Source: Chaenocephalus aceratus
Taxonomy: Eukaryota; Chordata; Actinopteri; Perciformes; Channichthyidae
Reading direction: 5' to 3'
Assembly (NCBI GenBank): GCA_023974075.1
Contig: CM043788.1
Span: 21,126,996-21,190,995, forward strand
Length of the DNA stretch: 64,000 nucleotides
Shown here: one piece after another, positions 36,789 through 49,598 of the stretch
Position numbering within the stretch: the first letter of the stretch is position 1
How the letters are laid out: every line of letters begins with the position of its first letter
Translations under genes and position numbers: made by a program
Notes under the pieces: generated by a model
What the model was told of the DNA's origin: nothing
Seen by the model: only the letters and a program-made list of their open reading frames with translations
Databases searched by the model: none

Positions 36789-37969
36789 CTTGTCATGTCT
36801 TACAGCTTGACCTAGAAGCGTTAAACTATTCATAGATAATTCTATAAACAGAGGTGACACTTGTAAAAAGTTTTAGGTTATTTTAATTTAACATCTTGAA
36901 GACTGAGTAATGAACCCTCTGTCCTTGAAGTGCAACATACAAAATACCAGGAAGGCTTTGTTCTGTAGGATATGTTTCATGTGTCACTTTTGGAATAATT
37001 GCTGACCTCCCATTTTCACGTATGCTGTCAGAGCCCAGGAGTCACACTTTACTTATCACAACATACAATGGCAGAATTAAACATAATAATTTAAGGGAAC
37101 CTGTTAACATTCACTTTTCTTTTAAAACGTGTGTCTCAAGTTTATAAATCAAAATGTTCCTCAGCCTGGCGTTTCGTAGTTCATAAACAATGAGCTGGAA
37201 GACTTTATAAAGCTTCATAGATCTGACTGCAGTATAGGGCAATCACTCTTTATGGACCCTTAACCTAAACTTAACATAGTATGATCTTAAAATCCTCAAA
37301 CCAAGGCTTAACCCTAGAACAATCAGGTAAGCTGTGGTTTTATTCAGCCCCCATTACACAGCGTGATGAAAACAGAGCGTCCTGATTGCAAGAGAACGGT
37401 TCACCTTCACCTGAAAAACTCTCTGTGTACACACTGAGAGACCTGCGGCTATTTGGAACAACCTCTCTATCTTTTTGTCATCCCTCCCTTTCTCTCTCTC
37501 TGACCAGGAGTCAATTTCTCTTTTTTACTGCCAGCTGATTGCTGTGCATGACTGTCTGGATCTATATTCATGCGTCCGCTCCATCTATCACCTGCTGCTT
37601 CCTCTGTCTCCCCGCTATCCTCTCCTCCCTTCATATTCCTCCCCTTGCTGACTAAAAACAGATAATAAACCCTGGCTTTTCATCTCAGCATCGATATCTT
37701 TCAGATTTCTGCTTATGCCCATGTCCTTACGCAGGCAGGTCAGGTTAATAAAAAGTCACTTCAACACCGAATCACACCGTCTACTGCGGGAATCGAACCA
37801 GCCACGTTACACCAGTCTCTCCTAAAATGAACTCGGCTGTACAGTTTGCAGGGTTTTTTCAGATGTTTTTCTCACACTGCACGACAGACTCTATTTGCAT
37901 AAACACCCTTTAGTACGTTTTTATCCCTAAAGCTTTCCTTAACAGTCCATGGAAATTGCATTGTGAGCA

Positions 37970-37983
37970 GTTGCCAAGGTAAC
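37970..37983 (+). promoter_or_regulatory. RFX X-box match in the long first intron
   Basis: GTTGCC-AA-GGTAAC, exact fit to the consensus with a 2-base spacer. Confidence 0.35.
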
Positions 37984-38384
37984 CGGGGACTCAATTGCCC
38001 AAAATTACCATAAAACACTAATTACAAAGCCCTGGCTAAGAGCACCATTTTGACAGCGCTGCTGCACCAGTCTCTCAGGTGAGGAAAATGGACTGGGAAT
38101 GGAAATCATTTCCACACCCACTGCCTAACATTTTGTAATTCTGTGGCCTGAATGTAAACTCATTGTATCCAAGTGTAGGTGTACAATGATAGAGGTATAA
38201 TATGCATGTCCAGATCAGAGGTGCCAGGTTGTGGACTTTACATCATTTTCAGTGAACTCGATTTTGTACACAAATATCAGAGTTACCAGCATACCAGCAG
38301 TATTGCATCATTTGATAGCCAAAGCACATACTAAACATTGTGTGGACATAAGTAGTAAAAGTATAGTACTGTGCTGATCCAAGG

Positions 38385-38757
38385 CAATCTTCGTCCGTAG
38401 GACTTCTCACCGTCCCAAGCTCTCGCCTCAAAACCATGGGTGCTCGAGCTTTCAGCTGCTCGGCTCCCAGACTCTGGAACTCCCTGCCACTACACATCCG
38501 ACAGTCTGATTCCATAACAACATTCAAAACCCACCTGTTCAAACTGACATTTTCTTTATAAACTGTACCCTGTGTCCTTTTGTGTCCTTCTATAGTCCGT
38601 TTCGTGTTGTTTGTCTTGTCTTACCCTGGCTGATACTTCACTAAATCCACTGTTTTAATGGTTCCCTATATTGCCCCTATGCCCTGTAAGGTGTCCTTGG
38701 GTGTTATGAAAGGCTCCCCCCAAAATAAATGTATTATTATTATTATTATTAAATGTC
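38385..38757 (+). repeat. LINE (L2/Rex-like) ORF2 C-terminus and 3' end
   Basis: The plus-strand frame reads RAFSCSAPRLWNSLPLHIRQ and SITTFKTHLFKLTFSL before a stop. This is the extreme C-terminus of L2-type ORF2. It ends in AATAAATG and an (ATT)n tail. A 5'-truncated, dead copy. Confidence 0.8.
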
Positions 38758-38805
38758 AGAAAATGTCTGCTTTTATGGAGTATTGACGGGAAATAGCAGA
38801 ATGAA

Positions 38806-38960
38806 GGGACTGTCCTCGTAGCTTAAGGGTTTGAGATGCTGACCATTTAATCACATCATCTGGACACCAGTCAGGAACCTTTGTTGCATGTCATTGTTCC
38901 TCTCTCCAAACATATACTGTCATTTCTGTACCTCTACTATGAAATAAAGGCAAAAATGCC
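38806..38960 (+). repeat. tRNA-derived SINE, degenerate
   Basis: Head GTAGCTTAAGGGTTTGAGAT, middle GGAACCTTTGTTGCATGTCA, tail GAAATAAAGGCAAAAATGCC, as in common percomorph-type SINEs. The 5' box regions are degraded. Confidence 0.6.
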
Positions 38961-40752
38961 TGAAAGAATACTTACAAGGAAAAGAAATAAAATTACTAGA
39001 ACAATGACATATCCTGTCAAGCTGATGAGCGACATATGTTTAGTTATGTGTGTGTTGCACTTTTGACCAAAACTCTTTTCCCACACTCTGGTAGTCATTT
39101 TACAGGGTAATAGTGTCCTTGAGATTAAAATGTATCCTTCACAAATGTGAGGTAGCCAACCTACTTGAGGTGAACTCTATAAAGTATTCTGATCAACCTC
39201 CATTAATGACAAACATGCCATAATGATCTTAATGATACAGGAAGGCCTTTGACCTCTGGCTTCTCATTTGTATCCATTACGGATGTAGATATACAGTATA
39301 CAGTACTGTATAACATAACAATGATTGATATGGAACTGCATATTCACCTGTGACTCATGTGGCTTATCATAGTTAACAAGAGGAGGTTTATTTGTATACT
39401 TTTCAAAAATAAAAAGAGAGATGATGCATCATCATCTGTACATTGCATCCATCAGAGTTATCTTTTTACCACCAAATCAGCACCAGTCCCCGTCAGTTGT
39501 GATCCGTACCAACAGACCGCAGACACCCTGCCTGTCTGGACGCAGTAGGAGAAAAAGTCAGAGCGAGGAGGCAGCTCCATGACAACACCCTGGTGTTAAG
39601 CCCACTAGTCACGACACAAATGCGCCCAGCTAAATGTTTTAACACGATGCCATCACCACGGCGACGTGGGCATCACAAGGCAAATTCAGGGCATTCAGTC
39701 AAGGGTGAAACTCTTCCCTCCCACATACCTGGGCACCGTCAAAACTTCAACATCACGATTCAATGCGCTTTAGAAGGAATATAACTCATGACTAATGATG
39801 AATCAAACGTGTGTTACTGCAGGATCATTTAACTTCAATTCTGAACCTTCACACTAAGGCTGCAATCGTTTTTGTATACAAAAGGAAAACGTCATTGCCA
39901 CGACTGCCACACACAATCTGTACTTGCTATTTATCACTCCCCCTCTCTCCCTGCTTCTCTGTCTTCTTCTCTCTGTTAAAACCTCCTTATCTGTGGTGCA
40001 GACTTCTTCACCAGCCTGTAAAGCTCCATCATCACAGTTTGTCTGTTGAGACTTTAAGCAGTATGCTTTTGTGGTAAAATATGACCAGTTCAAGCTCTCA
40101 ATCTGTTATACTCATAAATCTATTTGTATGTCCATTCATCTATAATCTATGTTCTATGTCATCAGTGTCATTGAACATATTTACTGCATATGAATACCTC
40201 GGCTTCAACACAGACATTTTGTACAAATTATAAAATGTGCAAATATATCCTAACCTGGTGTTTGGGACCCCTTACATGTGTCACAAAATGATCCTGAGGC
40301 TTGTTGATATGACTAATGGAAAGGGAAACCCTTTATAAATGAATCCATTATGGAGGTTAGAGGGGAAAATCCCTCTAAAGCACAACAAATAAATATCCAG
40401 CTTTGGTGCTGCTTCATTTGAAGGGTCCACACATCAACAAGGTTAACCACTGTTCTGTGTTTGCTTTAGTTTTATTCTAAAGGGAAGAATAACATCAAAA
40501 TGCATCAGATCACTCACTGAAAAATATCCACTGTAGGGTCACATGTCAGCAGCCATAATTGAATTGCAAATGAGCGCTGCAGACTGCTTGTTGGGGGCAG
40601 CAGAACGCCATGCAAGAGCTGCAATGCAGGCAGTGCACAGGACACCTATAGAGCCCGTAAGACCTGTGGGAGCTGGCCTACATAAACTGATAGATACTGC
40701 TCACCACAGAGAGAAAGAGAGACACACATGGACACACATGGACACACATGGA

Positions 40753-40866
<114 letters not shown>

Positions 40867-41974
40867 GATACACACACACAGGGATGGGAAAGTGATCAAA
40901 GTAAAAGATTTTCAGAGGTGGAAAACAACGTGTTGTGCCTGGAAAATCCATCGTCAGCAATCCAACCACTCACTCTCTAGAGTCTAGCCCTGTCACATAC
41001 ACAACATACAACATACACACACACACTGAGTACACACACACTGGTCCGAGGTCTCACGTGTTATGGAGAGGTCTATTAACATTCTCCACACATGGTTGAC
41101 TACAGTGAGCCTAGGGTATTTGCTCTCAATGTAAAGAAAAAGCACTGTCAAAGTAAATGACTGCACAGCATCACATCTCATCCCAGAGATGAACTCGTGA
41201 TTGCAAGAAAATCATTCAATGAAGCATCAATCAAATACTGTTTACTGAGAGAAAATAAGATGTGTCTTTGTCTTACAGCACTTTGTCATAGTAAGCTTTA
41301 TGCATGTAATATTGTAATATTCCAGTACTGACTGGTTGTACAGTACTTAGCTCTATGGGACATTTGTTGATATGCAATGCTTATAAACAAAGCCAAACAG
41401 TAGCAAGTCGTACCAAATATATTAAAATGTCATGAATCATTCAAGAGCAATAGCTCCTTTTATGTAATATAAGAATCTAAACCTTTTTGACATGCATAAA
41501 AGCCCCCACGGAAGAACATTTTCTAGCAGAAAAAATCCCAACTGGGACTGATACATGTAACAATGTCTTCCATTATTCATGTTACTGTTGTGGGTTTCCC
41601 TGTTATGACAAGTAGCAATTCATACTATGAAATAAGTGCATTACTACTGGTTGCTTTAAGGTGGGGCTTTTATTATTTTTATTTTGTCTTTACTTGCTGT
41701 GAAAGCATTCATTACTTACTGCTACTGCAATGAAGGTGTGGAAAATAAAGTAACCATTTCCTCTTTTGATTATGGCAGGTTCAGCTCGGTTCGGGCAAAA
41801 GTAGATGACCCTAATCTCGCTCCTTGTCATGTACACAGCAGTGGTGGACTTCCACTGTTGGCTAGCCAAAATCTCAATCGTAAATATATCATCTGCTTTG
41901 CGAGAGATTACAACTAAAAACACATCAATGAGCCACAATGTTACACTGGGTGATATGTTCCTTCATTAACAAGA

Positions 41975-41999
41975 ACACACACACACACACACACACACA
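41975..41999. repeat. (CA)n microsatellite, short
   Basis: ~12 units. Confidence 0.9.
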
Positions 42000-42134
42000 A
42001 AGTTTATTTTGAGTTGCTCCCATACATACGCCAGACAGCTGTCAGAAATATCGTCATTGCACCAAATCTGCAGCTGAAAATAGTACCCAATGAAGAACAT
42101 GTGCACAAATGAAAGCTTTAGCGCATGTTCAATA

Positions 42135-42912
42135 ACGGCCCGTCCACACTACAGCGTCGACAGCGTCGACAACTCCAATCTGCCCATTCACTTTGAATGG
42201 GGTGACGTCACGTTGCCTCGCTTTTTCGCCGAACTGAATTGTGGGTAGCATAGCGGTCCGTCTCCGCCGTCTCCGCCGTCAGAAGTTGAACGGAGCGTCC
42301 ACACTACAGCTTCAAAAAAAGCTTGGAGCTGGGCGTGTCTGTAGCTTGGGGATTTTATTCAAGCAACACGACCAACAACCAATCACATGAATCTCCCGCC
42401 CCCGACATACAAAGCAAAAAACCCCGGGGATTTTATGGGAGCAATATATATATAAACTCCCCAAACAGGCGAAAACCTACCAGTTTCACCCACTGTCTCT
42501 GCCACCTCCCTCCATGCCTGGTTCCTCCGGTTTGTATCCCGGTAGAAGAAGAGGGTCTGGTCATACAAAACCGGGTGATTTGCTACAGCGATAATTAGTT
42601 TCTCCTCCAACTTTTTTTGAAATATAGAAATGAACGGCGGGATATCTCTCCCAGCTTAGACGCGGTTTGATTGGCTACGGCTTGAGCTGTCAGATTTTCC
42701 GAAACGGGATTTGATTGGCTGGCGCTGGCTACTCCGGCGTCTACGGCGTCAGAAGTTGAACATTGTTCAACTTCTGACGCCGGAGATGGCGGAGACGGAC
42801 TGCAATGCTACCCACAATTCAGTTCGGCGAAAAAGCGAGGCAACGTGACGTCACCCCATTCAAAGTGAATGGGCAGATTGGAGTTGTCGACGCTGTAGTG
42901 TGGACGGGCCGT
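42135..42912. mobile_element. Family B element copy 2 with MADF-domain ORF
   Basis: Inverted termini ACGGCCCGTCCACACTACAG...GTGTGGACGGGCCGT; the inverted match extends inward through CCCATTCACTTTGAATGGGG. 778 bases. The minus strand at 42383-42610 carries a MADF-like ORF. Confidence 0.8.
42383..42610 (-). pseudogene. MADF-like DNA-binding domain ORF within family B
   Basis: 75-residue frame reading EEKLIIAVANHPVLYDQ, FFYRDTNRRNQAWREVAETV and GETG. The pattern LI.AV..HPVLYD....YRD...R..AW..VA..VG is the MADF fold (Myb/SANT-like in Adf-1). A donor-like GGTAGG follows GETG, so this looks like a captured or ancestral first exon. MADF proteins accompany Harbinger transposases, which suggests, but does not prove, a Harbinger origin. 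Equivalent frames exist at 23230-23360 (with a stop) and 45600-45760. Confidence 0.6.
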
Positions 42913-43245
42913 CACTCTCTCTCAACTCCGAGAGCTCTCGGACCAGGTATCCAGCGTAGCTCCCCAGTCCGGGGCAGCAGCTCCAGTCAGCTCCCCAGAG
43001 AGCAGGGCGAGGACGCGGCCGCAGCCGCGGAGTTAACAAAGGGCAGGAAGTCGAGCCCTCCAGGATCCCGTCCACCTCCAAAATCCACCCCTTCCCAGGC
43101 TCGCCAGTCCGGGAGTGTCACTAACACACCCCTTATGGAAAGTAGCGTGGCCGGCCCCCTGCAATCCTTGGCTAATCCTATATTCATTACCGGCAGAACC
43201 GTGTGCACACTGCACAGCGCTGCCAGCGTGTCTGTGAGCGAGAGA
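42913..43245 (+). pseudogene. Probable Ngaro gag-like remnant
   Basis: Plus-strand frame with Ser/Pro-rich sequence (GRKSSPPGSRPPPKSTPSQA, PLMESSVAGPLQSLANPIFI), GC-rich and lying between the putative Ngaro 5' end and its pol. Assignment rests on position and composition only. Confidence 0.4.
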
Positions 43246-43249
43246 TGCT

Positions 43250-44747
43250 ATGGAGTCAGATTTGGGTCAATATTCTAGCGCGTAAAACAAGCTACTCACG
43301 AGCGGAAAATGTGCTTTTACATGCGCATAAAATGACCCTCGCGCGCAGATTAAACCCCCGCGAGCGGCTCTGCGCCCGCGAGCGGCTCGCGAGAGGGACA
43401 GCCCTCTTGCTCGCTCGCATGACTGTCAGCCTCGCGGAGTCTGTCTACGCACGCGTGAAAAGTTTCTGGCACTTTGGGGCGGAGCCACTGGACTTTGATT
43501 GACAGCTGCAAGGAAACCCAGAGTTGCCAGGTTTGATAAATGCCTGAACTACCAAGAGCCGAGGAGTGACGGCAGCAAAATCAGTTGGACGAGATTGAAT
43601 GGTAAAGTTGTCTATATGTGTATATATAATTGTTGCATTTAAGTGATATATTGGTTGTAAAAATTGTTTTTTTATTTGCTTGATACAAAAGGACATTCTT
43701 TATAACCAATTGCTTATTATCACGCATTTGTAATATTTGTATGCTAGAACTTTTTGTATTCTTTTTGAAAAATAAAAAATAAATAGCTCACTTGTCATTC
43801 ATTTTAATCCTTAATTATCCATCCAACACTGAAAAGGTGGTCCTTGTGAAGAGTCTCATCGCTATAGTCCCTCAGCTGAAAGTCATTTACAACAATAGTT
43901 TGCTGAAGATTAAGTTTGTTTTAACCAAGGTATACGGTTTTTTTAGGTGTGATTTTATGAATTATCTATTCTGTCAACATTTGATGAATTAGAAAAATAT
44001 TAATGTTTTTAAATGTTAACAATTATTTTCTTAATGACATATTGTGCTAATGAAATCCTTGTAAATAAATGTCCAATGAATTTATTCTTGCATTCGATTT
44101 TTTGAATAAAAACCATATCCACCACCTGGTACTTCCAGTAATCGTCATTGACACACAATGTGCAGATATAACACAATCAAATGTTAATTCTGGTTAAAGA
44201 AATATAACACAAAATGTGCAGAAATAACAAATGAGTGTGTTCATCTTGGTTACACATTTATGACACACAATGTGTAACATGTGCACATTGTGTGTTCGGG
44301 GCATGTAACACATTTTGTGTGTAAAAATGATTTACACATAAATAAACACAACACGTGTTGTCCCTGAGCACACTCTGTAGGTGTGTTGAAATTCAACACA
44401 TGTTGTGTCATATTTGACACATCCCTTCTAAGAGTGTACAGCAGACTGTAGCTAGCAATTTTCGACAGATACAGCCCACTCAAAAATATATTGTTTTATA
44501 TCAAATACATTTATATATATATATATATGCAATTTTCGACAGATACAGCCCACTCAAATATATATTGTTTTATATAAAATAAATGTTTATATATATATAT
44601 ATATATATATTAGCTGTACACTTTACGAATATAATAGTTTTTTATGGACAACTTTACCATTCAATCTCGTCCAACTGATTTTGCTGCCGTCACTCCTCGG
44701 CTCTTGGTAGTTCAGGCATTTATCAAACCTGGCAACTCCGGGTTTCC
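43250..44747. mobile_element. Family A foldback element, copy 2, right arm truncated
   Basis: The left arm from ATGGAGTCAGATTTGGGTCA to ~43620 matches 16321-16610. The right arm at 44620-44747 matches 22820-22940 and then stops matching. The interior (43620-44440) is AT-rich and differs from copy 1; 44465-44600 contains a twice-repeated TTTTCGACAGATACAGCCCA also found at 22710. Confidence 0.7.
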
Positions 44748-44973
44748 GCAGCTTGTGTCCGGTTTCTGAACAGATGAGGAGCTGTAAGCTCTGAGTGTGT
44801 GCTAACGGCTGATGTGTTGGGACATATTTCGCTGTCGGGTGTTGACCAATCACGCAGCGTCATTTCTTGACTGGCAGCAAAAACATCCAATCACAGCAGT
44901 GCTTCTCTGGCTGGCTCTGTCCAATCACAAACAAGAAGTGTTCTCCCTAAAGGAATACCCTTTCCGTCCAATG

Positions 44974-45072
44974 TGAAATACTGTGGTGTTTTCTGAAATG
45001 CTGTGGTGTTTTCTGAAATGCTGTTGTGTTTTGTGAAATGCTGTGGCGTTTTGTGAAATGCTGTGGTGTCTT
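44974..45072. repeat. 20-base minisatellite, 5 copies
   Basis: Unit CTGTGGTGTTTTCTGAAATG repeats with exact 20-base spacing from 44981 to 45072. Confidence 0.9.
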
Positions 45073-45258
45073 GCACTTCAGGGCCACCGTAGAATGCAGT
45101 CTGGGTGAGTTTTTATGTGTGGTGCAGATGAGAGAGCTGTCCAGAATGACACTAAGATGTTGTGTTTGTGCTCTTGATAAGCCATTAAAACAGTAAAATA
45201 CGTGTCTCCCGTTCACCAAAACATACCCATCTGTTATGGAAAAGAAAGTATTCCAAAG

Positions 45259-45334
45259 AAAAAAAAAAGAAGAAGAAGAAGAAGGAAAAAAAAAGAAGAA
45301 GAGGAAAGAAAAAAAAAAAGAGAAGAAAAGGAAG
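45259..45334. repeat. Purine-rich (GAA)n/A-rich tract
   Basis: Nearly pure A/G run. Confidence 0.85.
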
Positions 45335-45462
45335 TTTTCTAAAAGTAATCTGCCACCGATACCCGCGGGGATTGTTGTTAGCTTCTGATGCGCAGAAGAA
45401 AAATCTGGCCCACCCTATATTTTTACAGGCCCACCCTAAAGTACATTTCTGCCTACGCTACT

Positions 45463-46009
45463 GGTCCGCACAGCAGCGTGCGTTGACGTTGGCGGTCGGC
45501 GTGTCTGAAGCTTGGGGATTTTTTTTGCGAGCAACGCGACCATCAACCAATCACATGAATCTCTTGCCCCGACATACAAAGCAATAGTAATGTTAAAACG
45601 AAGTAAACTGGAAAAAATCCCCAACAGGCGAAAACCTACCAGTTTCACCCACTGTCTCTGCCACCTCCCTCCATGCCTCGCTCCTCTGGTTTGTATCCCG
45701 GTAGATGAACAGAGACTGATCATACAGCACCGAGTGATTCACTACCGCTATAATGAATTTTCCATTTTTTGGAATATGAGGAAATGACCTGGCTAGCGCT
45801 TGTACTGGCAGATTTGCATAAATGGGATTTCATTGGCTGACGCTTCTGCCGAGGCGCCAAAAGTTGAACATTGCTCAACTTTTGAAGCGAGCAACGCTCC
45901 ACGTCGCTTCCCAAAATACAGTTCTGCTAAAAGTGACGTCACCCCATTCAAAGTGAATGGGCAGAAGCGTTGGAAGCTTTAACGCACGCCACCATGTGGA
46001 CGGGCCGTC
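45463..46009. mobile_element. Family B element copy 3
   Basis: The right end CCCATTCAAAGTGAATGGGC...GTGGACGGGCCGT matches copy 2; the left end (GTCCGCACAGCAGCG) is diverged. The MADF-like minus frame at 45600-45760 reads IIAVVNHSVLYDQSLF and AWREVAETVGETG. Immediately followed by Ngaro pol. Confidence 0.7.
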
Positions 46010-46049
46010 ACAGTAGCTCTGCGCCAGAAACCTTGTGGAGAAAAAAACA

Positions 46050-47475
46050 AAACATTTTGGAATATCACCCCTCCACTCCCATTAACATCCCTCAGCTAGC
46101 AGCTGCACTATCTACTCACCCAGATTCCATGTTTGTTGACTATCTCCTGTCAGGGCTCTCCCAAGGCTTCAGGGTAGGGGTCCTCCCATCTCCCACAGTG
46201 ACTTTCGTAGCAAGAAACGTACAGTCAGCCGCTAAAGAACCCAACATAGTTTCCCAGCTCATCAACAAGAACTTCTCAAAGGATATATAATCGGCCCTTT
46301 TAGCTCCTCCCCCTTAGTGTTCCATTCAAATCCCATCGGAATAGCCACAGGTAAATAAAAGGCTGATTTTCGATCTGTCCGCTCCCCATTCATTCTGCAG
46401 CGTCAATAGCATCATCCCTCCAGATCAGTTCTCCCTTCACCATGCCTCAGTGGATAATGCAATAAAGATGATCAAGTTCACAGGGCACGGAGCTCGGCTC
46501 TCCAAAGCGGACATTACCGATGCCTTCAAAATCATCCCCATTCATCCGTCTCAGTGGAATTTGGTCGGTTTTAAGTGGGAGTCCAAACTCTATTTTCGCC
46601 GTTCGCCTGACCTCCGGGTGCAGAAGCAGCCCCTGCATCTTCAATTCCTTCTCGGAAGCGCTCTGCTGGATCCTGCTGAACATTGTCAGAATCCCCTCCG
46701 TCCTTCACCTACTGGACGACTTCCTCCCCATAGACCCACCACAGGACAGCTCAGGGATCTCACTGGCCAAAGCTTAAACACTGCTTCAGGAGTTAGGTGT
46801 CCCTCTCTCCAAAGAGAAAACGTTAGGTCCCGACACACGCTTAGAGTTCTTAGGCATCATCCTCGACTCCATAGACATGAAGGCGTCTCTCCCCTCCGAC
46901 AAATTGCAGCGCATCCGGGACATCACCAAGTCATACTGCGAGCAACAAGTTATCACAAAACAACAGTTGCTCTCCCTTCTCGGACACCTCAACTTCGCCA
47001 TGCACGTCATCCCCCAGGGGCGCTCGTTCATCTCCCGCCTCCTGGACGCAGCATCAGCAGTCGACAACCTCCATGACTGCGTTTTTTTAGACAAAGGCTG
47101 CCGCTCAGACCTACGTTTCTGGTCCCTCCTGCTCGCCCACTGGAACGGAGTTACTTTCTTTTACGATGACCTCGTGCGTTCCTCTGACTCAAGGAGGTTC
47201 TTCACGGATGCCGCCCCATCCGTGGGTTTTGAGGGTTTCTTCCAGGGACAGTGGTTCGCAGGGTCATGGCCCCCGCCAATTTCTACCTCAAGCAAGTTCT
47301 CATTAAATCCGGCCTATCACCCGGGACATTCCTTCAGGATAGGTGCAGCCACCTCTGCTGCTAATCAAGGTCTCTCTACCTCATCCCTACAACAACTAAG
47401 ACGGTGGTCCTCCTCCGCCTTCACAACCTACATCAGCGCCGTACTAGCTTCCCAAAGATCTCTCAGACCCTAACT
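46050..47475 (+). pseudogene. Ngaro pol: RT, RNase H, tyrosine recombinase
   Basis: Frames in order are: TPINIPQLAAALSTHPDSMF (N-terminal pol), SKADITDAFKIIPIHPSQW (RT), LLDDFLPIDPP (RT catalytic Asp pair), FLGIILDS, RRFFTDAAPSVGFEGFFQGQ (RNase H), then GHSFRIGAATSAANQG and the Tyr in TTYISAV (recombinase HxxR and Tyr kept). At least three frameshifts occur (near 46290, 46615 and 46780), and the recombinase N-terminal half is deleted near 47275. Confidence 0.85.
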
Positions 47476-47719
47476 ATGGTATATATGCATATAACTGGTG
47501 GTGGTTCATAACACATTTACACGTATACATGTCTCATTATGGTATCGGATTTCAAACTGCATTCCTGTCATAGTCCGTGGGCCCCCGCCCACAGGGAACA
47601 ATGTCTCGTCTCACGCTGCATCTACACGTAACGGGCTACATTCTCCTGCACGCAGGTATCCAAATCCCAGGCCCGTGTAAAATGTATATCCTGCGAAGTC
47701 AGGTGTGGACCGGGGGTCC

Positions 47720-47860
47720 CCGTCGACTTCGGTCTCGTGGACTGCTGGTCCCAGCAGACTTCGGTCTCGTGGACTTGGGCCACCGTACACTTCGGTGTCG
47801 TGGCTTCGGGCCACCGTACACTTCGGTGTTGTGGACGTTGGGCCACCGTACACTTCGGTG
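47720..47860 (+). repeat. 31-32-base minisatellite in the Ngaro 3' region
   Basis: About 4.5 units beginning ACTTCGGT(C/G)TCGTGG and containing GGGCCACCGTAC in later units. Confidence 0.8.
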
Positions 47861-48094
47861 TCAGTTACAAAACAAGATCCCTGCTCCGGCAGGACGTTCG
47901 ACCTTCGGGCGGCGTAGTCAAGCCCTGCTAGCCAGGCAGGCGACCCTAAGGTTGTTTTCAGATAAGACCGGCACTGATTTCGGCAGTCAGAGTCTCAGCA
48001 TGACCCGTAAGCTCCGGCAGTGATTCCGGTCCACTGCCGCATACATATGTTGATCTATTATTTCATCCCCAGATCACCACAGTCACCCCACAAG

Positions 48095-49077
48095 TAGGGG
48101 TGTAACGGTATCCGTATTCGTCCCGTACCGTCACGGTTCGGACGTCACGGTTCGGCACATGCAGTCACACGGCGAATACGCCTTTTTTTACGAGTGGGAA
48201 AAAAATCTGTCATTCAAGCAGTATCCACTACACTATTTATAATCCAGGGGCGGTATTGCGCCTAAAAGCTGTTTGCCAGCCGCCCTTAAACAACAAACGA
48301 AGAACAAGAAGAAACACAACAACAAAACGAACAAAATACAAGAAGAAGAAAAGTTAGTATGGCGATTTCAGATAACACACAGGAGCTAGAACCCACCTGC
48401 TTCTTTTAAATCAGCTGTGTGGGAACATTTCGGGTTCCCTGTGGACTACAATAACGATGAAGTGTGCGAGTGGTGGATCGGACGAGGACGGTGTGTCGGC
48501 GTTGTTAGACAGCGGTGCGGTATGCTAATGAGAACACACGCCAAACATGCTACATCATATCAGAAGGGATCACCCAGATTTGCCAATCACCGGAGCCCGG
48601 CAAAAGACAACAGCAGTTCAGCAGCTGATCCCCGCTGTTTTTAAGAAGCCAATAGACATGAGAGCCGAGAGACCAAAATAAATAACGGAAGCTTTTGGCA
48701 TATGTTTTTCAACGACTTTGCGCTCTTGAAACACTTTCTTATTATTTATGATGTAATATTTTCAAGACATTCTTTTTAGTTTTACAGCTTGATGAAACCT
48801 TTTTGTTTGACATCAGCCATTATAGATAATATGGCCATCTGAGTGTGTGGTGCTGTTTGTGGTTTGTTTCTAACTGTTTAATACAGTTAATTATTCGAGT
48901 TCCTTATTTTTAAACTGAAACTTGCACTACTGTTCAAAAATAAATAACAACAAACCTGGAATTATGCATTTGGGACTTTTTTTTGCTTTTTCTTGTTGTA
49001 CCGAAACCGTACCGAACCGTGACCCCCAAACCGAGGTACGAACCGAACCGTGACTTCTGTGAACCGTTACACCCCTA
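48095..49077. mobile_element. hAT element with BED-like ORF remnant, 983 bp
   Basis: Inverted ends TAGGGGTGTAACGGT and ACCGTTACACCCCTA, with exact 8-base duplication CCCACAAG (48087-48094, 49078-49085). The plus strand at ~48405-48640 reads VWEHFGFPVDYNNDE and looks like the start of a BED-finger hAT transposase, truncated. Inserted in the Ngaro 3' region. Confidence 0.88.
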
Positions 49078-49130
49078 CCCACAAGGTAAGACACTCAGTT
49101 CATCTCAGTATTTCATACTTCACTGGTTTT

Positions 49131-49302
49131 GGGGATTTCATCGGAGCGGTTCTTTCCCTCCTGAATGATTATCCTGCAAACCGGGGCCTAATCGCCAAAC
49201 ACCATTCCATTCTCCTTTTTGTATTATCATGGCAATCATTTCATTCATATGACGTGTAAACAATAAATATGTATTCCTTACATCACGTCTCTCCGGTTTG
49301 AA
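49131..49302 (+). repeat. Ngaro split direct repeat, B1
   Basis: ~170 bases, near identical to 49599-49768; ends CATCACGTCTCTCCGGTTTG. Confidence 0.85.
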
Positions 49303-49598
49303 ATGAAAGCTTTAGCGCAAGTTCAATAAGGAAGACCTAACATGAGTCACTTACATGTCACTCTATTGCTCCCTTCCCCCCTCATTAAATACGAGGGCGT
49401 CACCCCTCAGCAGCCAATTGCTGCACAGGCTAAATTCCTTAAATACCTGCTCTTCCTCCCTGTCAGTTGTCATTTCAGGTGACCACACGCAACCCGCCTC
49501 CACCCCTCTCGCCTCCCGTCTCCTCCAGGACAAAGCTAAACCTTCCTTCTTCAGACCGGTCCCACCTACTTATCACCACCACCAGTGTCTGGACCCCG

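Noticed and set aside
37741..37830. tRNA-like B box (GGTTCGATTCCCGC on the minus strand)
   Set aside because: The T stem pairs only partly and no acceptor, D or anticodon arm could be fitted.
44974..45075. Regular short repeats suggesting a CRISPR array
   Set aside because: 20-base units without spacers, in a fish genome; it is a minisatellite.
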